64,000 nucleotides of DNA from Tenacibaculum holothuriorum. Lineage in GTDB: Bacteria; Bacteroidota; Bacteroidia; Flavobacteriales; Flavobacteriaceae. Each line of letters begins with the position of its first letter. Position 1 is the first letter of the stretch. Below the pieces are notes generated by a model that was not told the DNA's origin, did not search any database, and worked only from the letters and a program-made list of their open reading frames with translations. The position numbers and the translations under genes are program-made. Shown here piece by piece: positions 45,083 through 54,434 of the stretch. The stretch covers positions 25,440 to 89,439 of the forward strand of contig NZ_LAPZ01000012.1 of the NCBI RefSeq assembly GCF_002120225.1. The letters run 5' to 3'.

Positions 45083-46240
45083 ATGAATATCGATTTTTTA
45101 ACTCCAATAAAAGACTCTGTAGTAGCAGATATTATATCTCGCTCTAACAATGTGTTAGGAAAAAAAGTTCGTTTACACACTACGAATAATTTTCCCGACC
45201 TGACTTCTGTTGCTGTAGCAATAGTGGGAGTTAAAGACGGTAGAGGATCTGAAGAAAATTTTGGTTGTGGTCAAAACTTAGAAGGTATAAGAAAGTATTT
45301 ATACCAATTATTTCCTGGTAATTGGCAAGCTGAAATAGCAGATTTAGGAGATGTTCAAATGGGAAGTAGTTTATCTGATACTTACTTCGCAGTATCTTCA
45401 ATAGTAACTTCGCTCTTAAAGAAAAACATTATTCCTTTAATTATTGGTGGCGGTCAAGACATAACTTATGCCAATTATAGAGCTTACGATGCTTTAGAGC
45501 AGACTGTAAATTTGGTGTCAGTAGATAGTCGTTTCGATTTAGGGACTATTGATGATGAATTAACTTCGACTTCGTTTTTAAGTAAAATACTTTTAGAACA
45601 GCCTAATAATCTTTTCAATTATAGTAATATAGGGTATCAAACCTATTTTAACTCTCAAGAAGAAATTGACCTAATACACAAAATGTATTTCGATGCATAT
45701 CGCCTTGGTGAAGTGAAAAATATTACATTGGTTGAACCAATAATGAGAGATGCCGATATTGTAAGTATAGATATTGGAAGCATACGAAATAGTGATGCAC
45801 CTGCAAACAATAATAGTTCTCCTAACGGATTTTATGGAGAAGAAGTTTGTGCTATAGCACGTTATGCAGGGATAAGTGATAAAGTAACATCTTTTGGTAT
45901 TTATGAATACAACGGAGCGAAAGATGAAGACGGACAAACAGCTCATTTAATAGCTCAAATGATATGGTATTTTATTGAAGGAATAAATAGTAGAGCAAAA
46001 GATTATCCGTATACAACAAAAGAAAATTATCAAAAGTTTACAGTGATACTAGACGACGATGACCCAATAAACTTCTATAAAAGTAATAGAAGTGGTCGTT
46101 GGTGGATGGAAATAAATTTAATATCGAATAATAAACATAAAAGACATGCGTTAATACCTTGTAACTATCAAGATTATGAGCAAGCATTGCAGCAAAAGAT
46201 ACCTAATAGATGGTATAAAGCAATGCAAAAAATAGTATAG
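45083..46240 (+). CDS. Arginase/formimidoylglutamase-fold protein with altered metal site
   Basis: The 385-residue protein aligns with the ureohydrolase (arginase) fold, but its manganese-binding motifs are changed. The usual GGDHS is GGGQD, DAHxD is DSRFD, and the D-x-D of SxDxDxxDP reads SIDIGSIRNSDAP. About three of six ligands are replaced, including both histidines, so ordinary ureohydrolase chemistry is doubtful. Flavobacterial relatives next to gldK are often named formimidoylglutamase. Its place between topA and gldK suggests a conserved but unexplained partnership; this is inference. Confidence 0.78.
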   Translation: MNIDFLTPIKDSVVADIISRSNNVLGKKVRLHTTNNFPDLTSVAVAIVGVKDGRGSEENFGCGQNLEGIRKYLYQLFPGNWQAEIADLGDVQMGSSLSDTYFAVSSIVTSLLKKNIIPLIIGGGQDITYANYRAYDALEQTVNLVSVDSRFDLGTIDDELTSTSFLSKILLEQPNNLFNYSNIGYQTYFNSQEEIDLIHKMYFDAYRLGEVKNITLVEPIMRDADIVSIDIGSIRNSDAPANNNSSPNGFYGEEVCAIARYAGISDKVTSFGIYEYNGAKDEDGQTAHLIAQMIWYFIEGINSRAKDYPYTTKENYQKFTVILDDDDPINFYKSNRSGRWWMEINLISNNKHKRHALIPCNYQDYEQALQQKIPNRWYKAMQKIV

Positions 46241-46280
46241 TAGTCTTATATTATTGTGTTCAAAAAAATATAGTAGGTAA

Positions 46281-46311
46281 TTGTTTTTTAATAAAAAAAA
46301 TAATAGGTTTA
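46281..46311 (+). promoter_or_regulatory. gldKLMN promoter candidate
   Basis: TTG (46281-46283) is followed after 20 bases by TAGGTTTA (46304-46311), which matches TAnnTTTG except the last base. The gldK ATG is 26 bases downstream. Confidence 0.5.
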
Positions 46312-46337
46312 CGCCTCTTTTATAGAAAGAATATAGT

Positions 46338-47711
46338 ATGAAGAAAATAGCAGCATTTGCATTATTAGTATCTATCGTGTACGCTTGTGGTTCAAGTGGA
46401 GATAGAGGAGAGTTGGTAGGAGCAAAGTCGAAAAGAAAATGGTTTGCTGAAAAGCCTTACGGAATGGTGAAAATACCAGGAGGATCATTTACTATGGGTA
46501 AACAAGATGAAGACCCGTTAGGAGCGATGAATGCACCAACCAAAACAGTTACTGTTCAACCATTTTATATGGATGAAACAGAGATTACTAATAGTGAATA
46601 TAAGCAATTTGTTAATTGGGTAAGAGATTCGATTGTACGTACCAAATTAGCATATCAAGCTGAATTTGCTGATGGAGGTGAAGAACCTGTTGAAGGAAGT
46701 AGAGCAGAAGGAATCCAATTATACGCATTTGCTTCAAAAGATACAGTTAATGAATCTGCATATCAAAAGTATATGAGAGAGAACTACTATGAAGTAGGTG
46801 AAGGTTTAGATTCTTTAAAACCATTAAACTGGGAAGAAGAAATTATTTGGGAAAAAGAAGAGTACCCAGATGAGGACTATGTAGAGGTAATGGATTCTTT
46901 ATTTATTAAAAAAGAAGAAGCATTAAATGGAATTAGAACATTTAATACGAAGTTATTAAACTACAGGTATTACTGGTTCGATAACGAACAAGCTGCAAGA
47001 ACTGGTAAAAACAGAAAAGACTTTATGAGAGATGAAGTGTTAAACATCTATCCAGATACAACTGTTTGGATTAAAGATTTTAACTACTCGTACAACGATC
47101 CAATGCACCAAGAATATTTTGCACATAAGGCATACGAAGACTACCCAGTAGTTGGAGTAAATTGGTACCAAGCAAGAGCATTTTGTCACTGGAGAACACA
47201 AAATAAAAACAGATACCAACGTTCTAAAAAGAATTTAGGTTTAGTACCAGCGTTCAGATTACCAACTGAAGCAGAGTGGGAGTATGCAGCTCGTGGAGGA
47301 TTGAACTACGCTAAATACCCTTGGGGAGGTCCTAACACTACAAGTGATAGAGGATGTTTCTTAGCTAACTTTAAACCAGTTCGTGGTGATTATGCTGCAG
47401 ATGGTGCTTTATATACTGTAGAGGCAGTTTCGTACAACGCAAACGAATACGGTTTATATAACATGGCAGGTAACGTAGCAGAGTGGACAAATACTGCATA
47501 TAACCAAATGTCTTACTATATGGGATCAACAATGAACCCGAATGTAGAAAACAGAGAAAATCAACGTAAAATTATCCGTGGTGGCTCATGGAAAGATGTA
47601 GCATATTTCTTAGAAGTAAGTTCTCGTGATTGGGAATATGCCGATACAGCAAGAAGTTATATTGGATTTAGAACAGTACAAGACTTCTTAGGAACAAGTA
47701 AAAGTAAATAA
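46338..47711 (+). CDS. gldK: Gliding motility / type IX secretion lipoprotein GldK
   Basis: GldK is an outer-membrane lipoprotein that with GldN forms the periplasmic ring of the type IX secretion system. The 457-residue protein has a lipoprotein signal ending VYAC (Cys17) and a formylglycine-generating-enzyme-like (sulfatase-modifying) domain: IPGGSFTMGKQDED near residue 45, FRLPTEAEWEYAARGG near 309 and IRGGSWKD near 411. It heads the gldK-gldL-gldM-gldN operon, whose gaps are 38, 34 and 18 bases. Confidence 0.96.
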   Translation: MKKIAAFALLVSIVYACGSSGDRGELVGAKSKRKWFAEKPYGMVKIPGGSFTMGKQDEDPLGAMNAPTKTVTVQPFYMDETEITNSEYKQFVNWVRDSIVRTKLAYQAEFADGGEEPVEGSRAEGIQLYAFASKDTVNESAYQKYMRENYYEVGEGLDSLKPLNWEEEIIWEKEEYPDEDYVEVMDSLFIKKEEALNGIRTFNTKLLNYRYYWFDNEQAARTGKNRKDFMRDEVLNIYPDTTVWIKDFNYSYNDPMHQEYFAHKAYEDYPVVGVNWYQARAFCHWRTQNKNRYQRSKKNLGLVPAFRLPTEAEWEYAARGGLNYAKYPWGGPNTTSDRGCFLANFKPVRGDYAADGALYTVEAVSYNANEYGLYNMAGNVAEWTNTAYNQMSYYMGSTMNPNVENRENQRKIIRGGSWKDVAYFLEVSSRDWEYADTARSYIGFRTVQDFLGTSKSK

Positions 47712-47749
47712 CAATAAATTAATTAAATTCCCTTAAAAAAGTAAAAATT

Positions 47750-48400
47750 ATGGCACAATCAAAATCGACTAAGAGATTATTTAACATGGCCTATGGTCTT
47801 GGAGCAGCAATTGTAATTCTAGGAGCATTATTCAAAATTATGCACTTTAAAATTGGTCCATTAACAGGAGGTTTAATGTTAACAATTGGTATGGCGGTAG
47901 AAGCAGGAGTATTCGCACTTTCAGCTTTTGAACCTATTGAAGATGAATTAGACTGGACAAAAGTTTACCCAGAATTGGCAGATGGGCAATCTTCAGGAAA
48001 AGGTAAAAAAGAAGCATCACCTGTAGAAGCTCAAAGTATGTTATCTCAAAAGTTAGATGATATTTTAAAAGAAGCAAAGTTAGATGCTGGTTTAATCTCT
48101 AGTTTAGGAGATAGTATCAAAAATTTCCAAGGAGCTGCAGAAGGATTAACGTCTACTTCAGCAACTATTTCATCAACGAATCAATATAACGAGCAAATGG
48201 CTATGGCTGCTGCTAAGTTAGAGTCATTAAATAGCTTATATTCTACTCAAGTAGAAAATGCAAGTAAGCAAGCTGACTTAAACTCTGCTTTAGTTCAAAA
48301 CTCTCAACGTTTACAAGAGCAAATGGATTCTTTGGCAACGAATTTATCTTCTTTAAACGGAGTGTACGGTGGAATGTTATCTGCAATGTCTAACAAGTAA
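47750..48400 (+). CDS. gldL: Gliding motility / type IX secretion motor protein GldL
   Basis: GldL is the inner-membrane stator-like pentamer that, with GldM, turns proton flow into rotation for secretion and gliding. The 216-residue protein has two transmembrane helices (about 16-30 and 38-60) with Glu51 and Glu61 in or at the second, matching the key membrane glutamates known in the family. The cytoplasmic part from about residue 85 is helical and coiled-coil-like. Confidence 0.96.
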   Translation: MAQSKSTKRLFNMAYGLGAAIVILGALFKIMHFKIGPLTGGLMLTIGMAVEAGVFALSAFEPIEDELDWTKVYPELADGQSSGKGKKEASPVEAQSMLSQKLDDILKEAKLDAGLISSLGDSIKNFQGAAEGLTSTSATISSTNQYNEQMAMAAAKLESLNSLYSTQVENASKQADLNSALVQNSQRLQEQMDSLATNLSSLNGVYGGMLSAMSNK

Positions 48401-48434
48401 TTAGTTTTATACTAATATTTAAAACTAATTAAAT

Positions 48435-49976
48435 ATGGCAGGAGGTAAACAATCACCAAGGCAGAAGATGATTAACCTGATGTATCTAGTATTCTTAGCA
48501 ATGCTAGCAATGCAGATGGATAAAAAGGTTTTATCATCTTTTGGTTTCATGAAGGAAAAAATTGAAGATGCAAATATTGTAGCAACAGCTAACAATACAG
48601 CTTCATTACAAGGTTTAGCTACAAAAGCTAGCGAACAACCAGAAAAGTTTGGAGAATTAAACGATAAAGCAAAGCAAATTAGCGAAGCTTCTACAGCTCT
48701 TTACGATTACTTAGCAGGTTTAAAAGATAAAATGACTGCTGATGTTAGTGAAGAGGATAAGACTAATTACGAGTCTCAAAAAAGTCCAGACAAAGTAGAC
48801 GAATTATTATTTGCAGGAGATAAATTTACTCCAGAAGGAGATAAGTTTGTTGCTGAAATTAATAACTACAGCGCTAAATTAAAAGAGGTGTTAGGAGATA
48901 AAGCATCTGCTGAAATTCTTAAAAATATTGATAAGCGTTTTAATACAAATCCAGATAAATCTGCAGAAGGACAAGATATTCCTTGGTTAAAGAGTCGTTA
49001 CGAAGGAATGCCTTTAATTACTTCGGTAGCAAATGTTAGTCAAATTCAAGGAGATATCAAAACTACAGAATCTGAAATTTATTCAGCTTTAGTAGGAGGT
49101 CAGTTAGAATCTGATGTATCTTTAAAGAACTATACAGGTATTGTAGCATTAGATAAAAATGCATTTTATCCTGGTGAAAAAGTTACAGGATCTGTAATCT
49201 TAGGGCGTTATGATGCTACATTAAAACCAACAAAAGTTGAGTTTAATGGAAATAAAGATTATAAGAACTTTAAAGACGGTAGAGTTGTTGTAGACATGGC
49301 TGCTGGTGGAGTAGGTGATAAAACAATAAAAGGTACAATTTTCTTCACAGAGAATGGTGAAGAAGTACCAGTACCATTCGAAAGTTCTTATTCAGTAATT
49401 CCTAAGCCAAATGATGCAGTTATTTCTGCAGATAAGATGAATGTGGTTTATAAAGGATTATCGAATCCATTAACAATTTCTATTCCAGGTATACCAGGAA
49501 ATAAAGTAACAGCTTCTGCTCCAGGTTTACGTAGAGTAAAAGGAAATAGTTATGTAATGAGACCAACAGGAAGTGGTGAAGTAACTATTAGAGTTAGTGG
49601 TACTTTAGATGGTAAGAAAATTACATCTAATAAGAAATTCAGAATCAAAGATATTCCACCAGCGGTAGGAATGGTAAGAGGAAGATATGGTACTGTAAAA
49701 ATGCCTAAGTCTAGTTTACAAAAAGTAACAGTAGCAGCAGGTTTACCAGATTTCTTATTTGATTTAAAATTAAATGTATCTAGCTTTAAAATTAAAGTTC
49801 CTGGTCAAGTAGCAATACCAGTTACAGGAACTCGTTTAAATGCTAGAGCAAAACAGGCAGTAGCTAGAGCAAGAAGAAATGACCAAGTTGTAATATTTGA
49901 TATTAAAGCTTCAGTTTCAGGTTCTAATTACAAAATTAAAGAAGTGTTACCTGTATCTATACAAGTTTCAAATTAA
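48435..49976 (+). CDS. gldM: Gliding motility / type IX secretion motor protein GldM
   Basis: GldM is the dimeric shaft that crosses the GldL pentamer and spans the periplasm. The 513-residue protein has a single N-terminal transmembrane helix (MINLMYLVFLAMLAMQM, 12-28) with the conserved GGKQSPRQKMINLMYLVF opening. A long periplasmic part follows, made of a helical D1 domain and beta-rich D2-D4 domains. The length is typical. Confidence 0.96.
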   Translation: MAGGKQSPRQKMINLMYLVFLAMLAMQMDKKVLSSFGFMKEKIEDANIVATANNTASLQGLATKASEQPEKFGELNDKAKQISEASTALYDYLAGLKDKMTADVSEEDKTNYESQKSPDKVDELLFAGDKFTPEGDKFVAEINNYSAKLKEVLGDKASAEILKNIDKRFNTNPDKSAEGQDIPWLKSRYEGMPLITSVANVSQIQGDIKTTESEIYSALVGGQLESDVSLKNYTGIVALDKNAFYPGEKVTGSVILGRYDATLKPTKVEFNGNKDYKNFKDGRVVVDMAAGGVGDKTIKGTIFFTENGEEVPVPFESSYSVIPKPNDAVISADKMNVVYKGLSNPLTISIPGIPGNKVTASAPGLRRVKGNSYVMRPTGSGEVTIRVSGTLDGKKITSNKKFRIKDIPPAVGMVRGRYGTVKMPKSSLQKVTVAAGLPDFLFDLKLNVSSFKIKVPGQVAIPVTGTRLNARAKQAVARARRNDQVVIFDIKASVSGSNYKIKEVLPVSIQVSN

Positions 49977-49994
49977 TAAAAAAACATATTTAGT

Positions 49995-50870
49995 ATGAAT
50001 TGGAAGCGTTTTTATGTGGTTATTATAGCATTAGCAACTAGTGGATTAGTTAATGCACAAGCCAACCTTTTAAATGCTAAAAAGGTAGATGACATTGGAA
50101 AGAAGTCTGAGGCGCAAATTGCTTCAGAAGACGATAAACCTCTTCCTTATGGTTATATAAGTGATAGAGATGTATTATGGTCTAAGGTAGTTTGGGAGTT
50201 TGTAGACATCAACCAAAAAATAAATTTGCCTTACTATTATCCAATTGATACTGCTAGTGCAGCAAATAATCGTAGATCTTTATTTGATACTTTATTAAGA
50301 GGTGTTAAGAATGGTGAAATAAAAGAAGTATATGCTGATTCTTATTTTACAACTAAAGTTGGAGAACAAGAGATTGATAATATGACTCGTAAAGAGGTTG
50401 ATACTGGAGTAGAAGGTGAAGAGCCTGATGTGTATACAGTGCAATCTGCTGATATTAAGGGATTCATGTTAAAAGGTCTTTGGTATTTCGACAAAAGGCA
50501 AGGAGAGTTAAAATACCGTTTATTAGGTATTGCTCCAATGGGACCAGATGTACAGGTTTTTGGAGTAGAAGAACTTGAAGACTCTGATAAAGACAATATG
50601 TATGAGTTATTCTGGGTATTCTATCCAGACGCAAGAAATACGTTACACAATGCTAAGGTTTTCAATCCACAAAACTCAGCGCAACCTATTTCTTACGATA
50701 ACTTATTAAATGCTCGTAGGTTTAATTCAACTGTAATGAAAGAAGAGAACTTATACGGAGATAGAGCAATTAAAGATTATGTTCGCGGAAATTCACTTTT
50801 CCAATTATTAGAAGCTAATAGAATTAAAGAAGGAATACGTAACCGTGAAATGGATATGTGGAATTACTAA
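49995..50870 (+). CDS. gldN: Gliding motility / type IX secretion protein GldN
   Basis: GldN is the periplasmic ring partner of GldK. The 291-residue protein has a cleavable signal peptide (to about residue 21, VNAQA), then DRDVLWSKVVWEFVDINQKINLP split over residues 55-77, a GEQEID stretch and the C-terminal NSLFQLLEANRIKEGIRNREM. A strong terminator follows, closing the operon. Confidence 0.95.
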   Translation: MNWKRFYVVIIALATSGLVNAQANLLNAKKVDDIGKKSEAQIASEDDKPLPYGYISDRDVLWSKVVWEFVDINQKINLPYYYPIDTASAANNRRSLFDTLLRGVKNGEIKEVYADSYFTTKVGEQEIDNMTRKEVDTGVEGEEPDVYTVQSADIKGFMLKGLWYFDKRQGELKYRLLGIAPMGPDVQVFGVEELEDSDKDNMYELFWVFYPDARNTLHNAKVFNPQNSAQPISYDNLLNARRFNSTVMKEENLYGDRAIKDYVRGNSLFQLLEANRIKEGIRNREMDMWNY

Positions 50871-50888
50871 AATTCTATCACTATATTT

Positions 50889-50920
50889 AAAAAGGCGTTT
50901 GTTACTACAAACGCCTTTTT
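50889..50920 (+). terminator. Intrinsic terminator after gldN
   Basis: A stem AAAAAGGCGTTTG (50889-50901) / CAAACGCCTTTTT (50908-50920) with loop TTACTA is followed by more T. It ends gldKLMN. Confidence 0.9.
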
Positions 50921-50937
50921 TTTATGAATAAACTTAC

Positions 50938-50945
50938 TAATTTTG
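50938..50945 (+). promoter_or_regulatory. -7 box next to the start of the FAD oxidoreductase gene
   Basis: TAATTTTG fits TAnnTTTG and ends 4 bases before ATG 50950, giving a leaderless or nearly leaderless transcript if used. Confidence 0.45.
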
Positions 50946-50949
50946 CGCT

Positions 50950-52008
50950 ATGAATAAAAAGGTAGATTATATAGTTGTTGGTCTTGGTTTAGCAGGTATT
51001 GCTTTTGTTGAAGAGTTGATAAAGGGAAATAAAACCTTTTTGGTTTTTGAAAATTCCTCACAAGTTTCATCTTTAGTTGCAGGTGGAACTTATAATCCTG
51101 TTATTTTAAAAAGATTTACTCCAGTATGGAATGGTCATCAGCAATTAGAATTAGCATTGCCTTTTTATAAAGAGTTAGAAGAGAAACTTAGTGTAAAGTT
51201 AGATGCTAAGTTTATAACTAAAAAAGTATTCAATTCTATAGGAGATGAAAATAATTGGTTTACTGCTTTAGACAAACCTATGCTTTCGTTGTATATGAAG
51301 TCTGAAATATCTAAAGAAAAGATTGATGGAGTTGTTGGAGAATTTGGTTTTGGAGAATTAAAAGGAACCGGAAGAATAGATACTGGTGTTTTATTAAAAT
51401 CGTACAAAGAATATCTAAAAGAAAAAGAAGTTCTAGTTGAAGAAAATTTTGAGTATGATACTATTACTTTTGAAGAAGAAACAGTTTCATATCAAACCAT
51501 AAGAGCTAATCATATTATATTTTGTGAAGGCTTTGGATTAAAGAAAAATCCGTTTTTTAATTATTTACCATTGAATGGAACAAAAGGAGAAATTTTAACA
51601 ATACACGCTCCAGAATTAAAAATAGATTTCTTGTTAAAATCTACTGTTTTTGTATTGCCTTTAGGAGATGATTATTATAAAGTAGGAGCAACGTTTAATT
51701 GGACAGATAAAACATCTATCCCAACTAAAGAAGGAAAAGAAGAACTAGTTGAAAAACTAAAAAAAGTAATCGCTGTACCTTATACTATTGTTGATCAATC
51801 TGCAGGAATTAGACCTACAGTAAAAGATAGAAGACCATTAGTAGGAATTCATCCTCAAAAGAATAAATTAGCAGTTTTAAACGGTTTAGGAACACGTGGA
51901 GTTATGATTGCTCCAACAGTAGCTAAAAACTTATTTAATCACATTGAAAATAACGAAAAACTGGATAATGATATAAATATAACGAGGTTTGAAGCGATGT
52001 TAACTTAA
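50950..52008 (+). CDS. FAD-dependent oxidoreductase (DAO family)
   Basis: The 352-residue protein has the N-terminal FAD-binding motif VDYIVVGLGLAGIAFVEEL (4-22) and DAO-family elements: GGTYNPVILKRFTP near residue 46, LPLNGTKGEIL near 208 and AGIRPTVKDRRPLVG near 290. The substrate is unknown; relatives oxidise amines or amino acids, or act in tRNA-modifying fusions. It is transcribed alone and its end overlaps the convergent DUF983 gene by 9 bases. Confidence 0.82.
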   Translation: MNKKVDYIVVGLGLAGIAFVEELIKGNKTFLVFENSSQVSSLVAGGTYNPVILKRFTPVWNGHQQLELALPFYKELEEKLSVKLDAKFITKKVFNSIGDENNWFTALDKPMLSLYMKSEISKEKIDGVVGEFGFGELKGTGRIDTGVLLKSYKEYLKEKEVLVEENFEYDTITFEEETVSYQTIRANHIIFCEGFGLKKNPFFNYLPLNGTKGEILTIHAPELKIDFLLKSTVFVLPLGDDYYKVGATFNWTDKTSIPTKEGKEELVEKLKKVIAVPYTIVDQSAGIRPTVKDRRPLVGIHPQKNKLAVLNGLGTRGVMIAPTVAKNLFNHIENNEKLDNDINITRFEAMLT

Positions 52009-52389
52009 TTTTTTCTTAGCATCTTTATCATAGCTAACAAAAAAGTTTATCCAAATAATTCTCGAAAGTCTTAACGTTACAGGAATAAGTAAGAAAGAAA
52101 TGACTACAATAGCGATAAAACTATGAAAAATACTCAAACCTAAAAATACCTTAGCAATAATAAAAATAGCTACAAATAAAGCTACAGCTAAAGCATAATT
52201 TACATACATAGCACCAAAGAAAAATGATGGTTCCATCATGTACTTTAAACCACAGCTAGGGCAGTTTTCATATAATTGAGTTATTTTTTTAGGATTTAAG
52301 TTTAATTTGTATTTGTAAAAATCTCCCTCATGGCAACGTGGACATTTATTTCTGAAAATACTATATAATTTTGATCCTTTGCCTAACAT
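52000..52389 (-). CDS. DUF983 family membrane protein
   Basis: From ATG 52389 the protein has 129 residues. It opens with a zinc-ribbon-like start (NKCPRCHEGDFY, then CPSCGLKY) and has two transmembrane segments (about 57-80 and 86-108). This is the DUF983 pattern; the function is unknown. A longer version starting at a TTG (52452) lacks the family start and is rejected. It is divergent from the ABC-F gene. Confidence 0.82.
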   Translation of the reverse strand: MLGKGSKLYSIFRNKCPRCHEGDFYKYKLNLNPKKITQLYENCPSCGLKYMMEPSFFFGAMYVNYALAVALFVAIFIIAKVFLGLSIFHSFIAIVVISFLLIPVTLRLSRIIWINFFVSYDKDAKKKLS

Positions 52390-52507
52390 ATCTACTAAAT
52401 TAAAAATAAAATAACTACTTCGTTTTTGTAAGTTTGTGCAAAAATATAACAAAACGAAAAATAGCTTGTAACAAGTGTTACAAAGTTACAGTAATTAATC
52501 AAGAAAT

Positions 52508-54424
52508 ATGCTAAACGTACATAATTTATCGGTTTCTTTTATGGGGTCTGATTTATTCTCTGGAATAACCTTTAAGTTAACTAAAGGAGATCGAATTGGA
52601 TTGATTGGGAAAAATGGAGCAGGAAAGTCTACTTTATTAAAAGTACTTTCTAAAGACATCGAAAGTAGCGGTGGTACTTTAGCATTTGATAAAGATATTC
52701 AAGTAGGTTTCTTACGACAAGATATAGATTTTGTTCATGGGAGAACTATTCTCGAAGAAGCTTATCAAGCATTTACAGAGATTAAAGCTATTGAAAAAGA
52801 ATTAGAAGAAATCAATGAGCAATTAGCAGAAAGAACCGATTATGAAAGTGAAAGTTATAATCAGTTAATTGTAGATTTAAACGAAAAAACTGAACGTTAC
52901 GAACTGTTAGGAGGATACAATTACCAAGGAGAAACAGAAAAAATATTACAAGGTTTAGGTTTCCAGCGAGAAGATTTTGACAAACTTACCGATACTTTCT
53001 CTGGAGGTTGGCGTATGCGTATAGAGCTTGCAAAATTATTACTTCAAAATAATGATATTCTTTTACTCGATGAGCCTACGAACCACTTAGATATTGAATC
53101 GATTATTTGGTTAGAAAATTTCTTAAAAAACTATTCGGGAGCTATTGTGTTAGTGTCGCATGATAAAATGTTCTTAGATAATGTAACTAATAGAACTATT
53201 GAGATTTCTTTAGGTCAAATTTACGATTACAAAAAACCGTATTCTGAATTTTTAAAGCTTAGAGCAGAAATAAAAGAAAAACAATTACAAGCACAGAAAA
53301 ATCAACAAAAAGAAATTGAACATACCGAAAAATTAATCGAAAAATTTAGAGCCAAAGCTAATAAAGCAGCAATGGCACAATCGTTAATTAAAAAGCTCGA
53401 TAGAGTAGAACGTATTGAAGTAGATCAAGATGATAATGCGGTGATGAACATTCGCTTTCAGGTTTCAAAAGAACCAGGAAAGATTGTAGTAGAAGCAGAA
53501 AACCTATGTAAGAGTTACGGAGAAAAAGAAGTTTTAAAAGATGTCGATTTATTAATTGAACGCAATAGCAAAATTGCTTTTGTGGGACAAAATGGACAAG
53601 GAAAATCAACCTTAGCAAAAATGATGGTTGGAGAAATTCCTTTCGATGGTCATTTAAAATTAGGTCATAATGTTGAAGTTGGATATTTTGCTCAAAACCA
53701 ATCGGAATATTTACCACCAGAAAAAACGGTTTTAGAAGTGATGGAAGATGCTGCAACCGATACCAATAGAGCTCGTGTTAGAGATATGTTAGGTGCGTTT
53801 TTATTTAGTGGTGAGGCTGTAGATAAAAAAGCAAAAGTACTTTCTGGAGGTGAACGTAATAGATTGGCGTTATGTAAATTATTACTTTCTCCGTTCAATG
53901 TCTTAATCATGGATGAGCCTACCAATCACTTAGATATAGCTTCTAAAAATGTATTAAAAAAGGCTTTGCAAAACTTTGATGGAACTTTAATTATCGTTTC
54001 TCACGATCGTGATTTCTTACAAGGATTAACTACTACAGTTTACGGATTTAAAGACCGTGAGATTAAAGAATATTTAGGAGATATAGATTATTTCTTAGAG
54101 CAACACAAAATTGAAAGTTTACGAGAAGCAGAGAAAAGAACTGTAGTACAAACAACTAAAGATACTTCTAAAAAAGAAGCTTATAAACTTTCAAAAGAAC
54201 AAGAAAAGGAATTAAAAAAACTAAAGAATAAGCTTAATAAAATAGAAAATCAAATCGCTGATTTAGAAGTTGAAATTGAAAAGATTGATTTAGAATTAGC
54301 AGAAAACTATGCAGAAGTATCTGCTCGTCCTAATTTCTTTGAAAACTATAAGACTAAAAAAGCTAAGCTAGAAGAATTAATGGAAGAATGGGAGTTGGTA
54401 GAAGAACAAGTATCTAATTTTTAA
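52508..54424 (+). CDS. ABC-F family ATPase
   Basis: The 638-residue protein carries two ATPase domains without membrane segments: Walker A GKNGAGKST near residue 37 and GQNGQGKST near 362, signatures FSGGWRMR and LSGGERNRLAL, and Walker B LLLDEPTNHLD and LIMDEPTNHLD. The linker between domains and a C-terminal coiled coil (about 560-638) fit the Uup/EttA-like ABC-F translation factors. It would act on the ribosome; whether it gives drug resistance cannot be said. Confidence 0.93.
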   Translation: MLNVHNLSVSFMGSDLFSGITFKLTKGDRIGLIGKNGAGKSTLLKVLSKDIESSGGTLAFDKDIQVGFLRQDIDFVHGRTILEEAYQAFTEIKAIEKELEEINEQLAERTDYESESYNQLIVDLNEKTERYELLGGYNYQGETEKILQGLGFQREDFDKLTDTFSGGWRMRIELAKLLLQNNDILLLDEPTNHLDIESIIWLENFLKNYSGAIVLVSHDKMFLDNVTNRTIEISLGQIYDYKKPYSEFLKLRAEIKEKQLQAQKNQQKEIEHTEKLIEKFRAKANKAAMAQSLIKKLDRVERIEVDQDDNAVMNIRFQVSKEPGKIVVEAENLCKSYGEKEVLKDVDLLIERNSKIAFVGQNGQGKSTLAKMMVGEIPFDGHLKLGHNVEVGYFAQNQSEYLPPEKTVLEVMEDAATDTNRARVRDMLGAFLFSGEAVDKKAKVLSGGERNRLALCKLLLSPFNVLIMDEPTNHLDIASKNVLKKALQNFDGTLIIVSHDRDFLQGLTTTVYGFKDREIKEYLGDIDYFLEQHKIESLREAEKRTVVQTTKDTSKKEAYKLSKEQEKELKKLKNKLNKIENQIADLEVEIEKIDLELAENYAEVSARPNFFENYKTKKAKLEELMEEWELVEEQVSNF

Positions 54425-54434
54425 CTAGCGCAAA

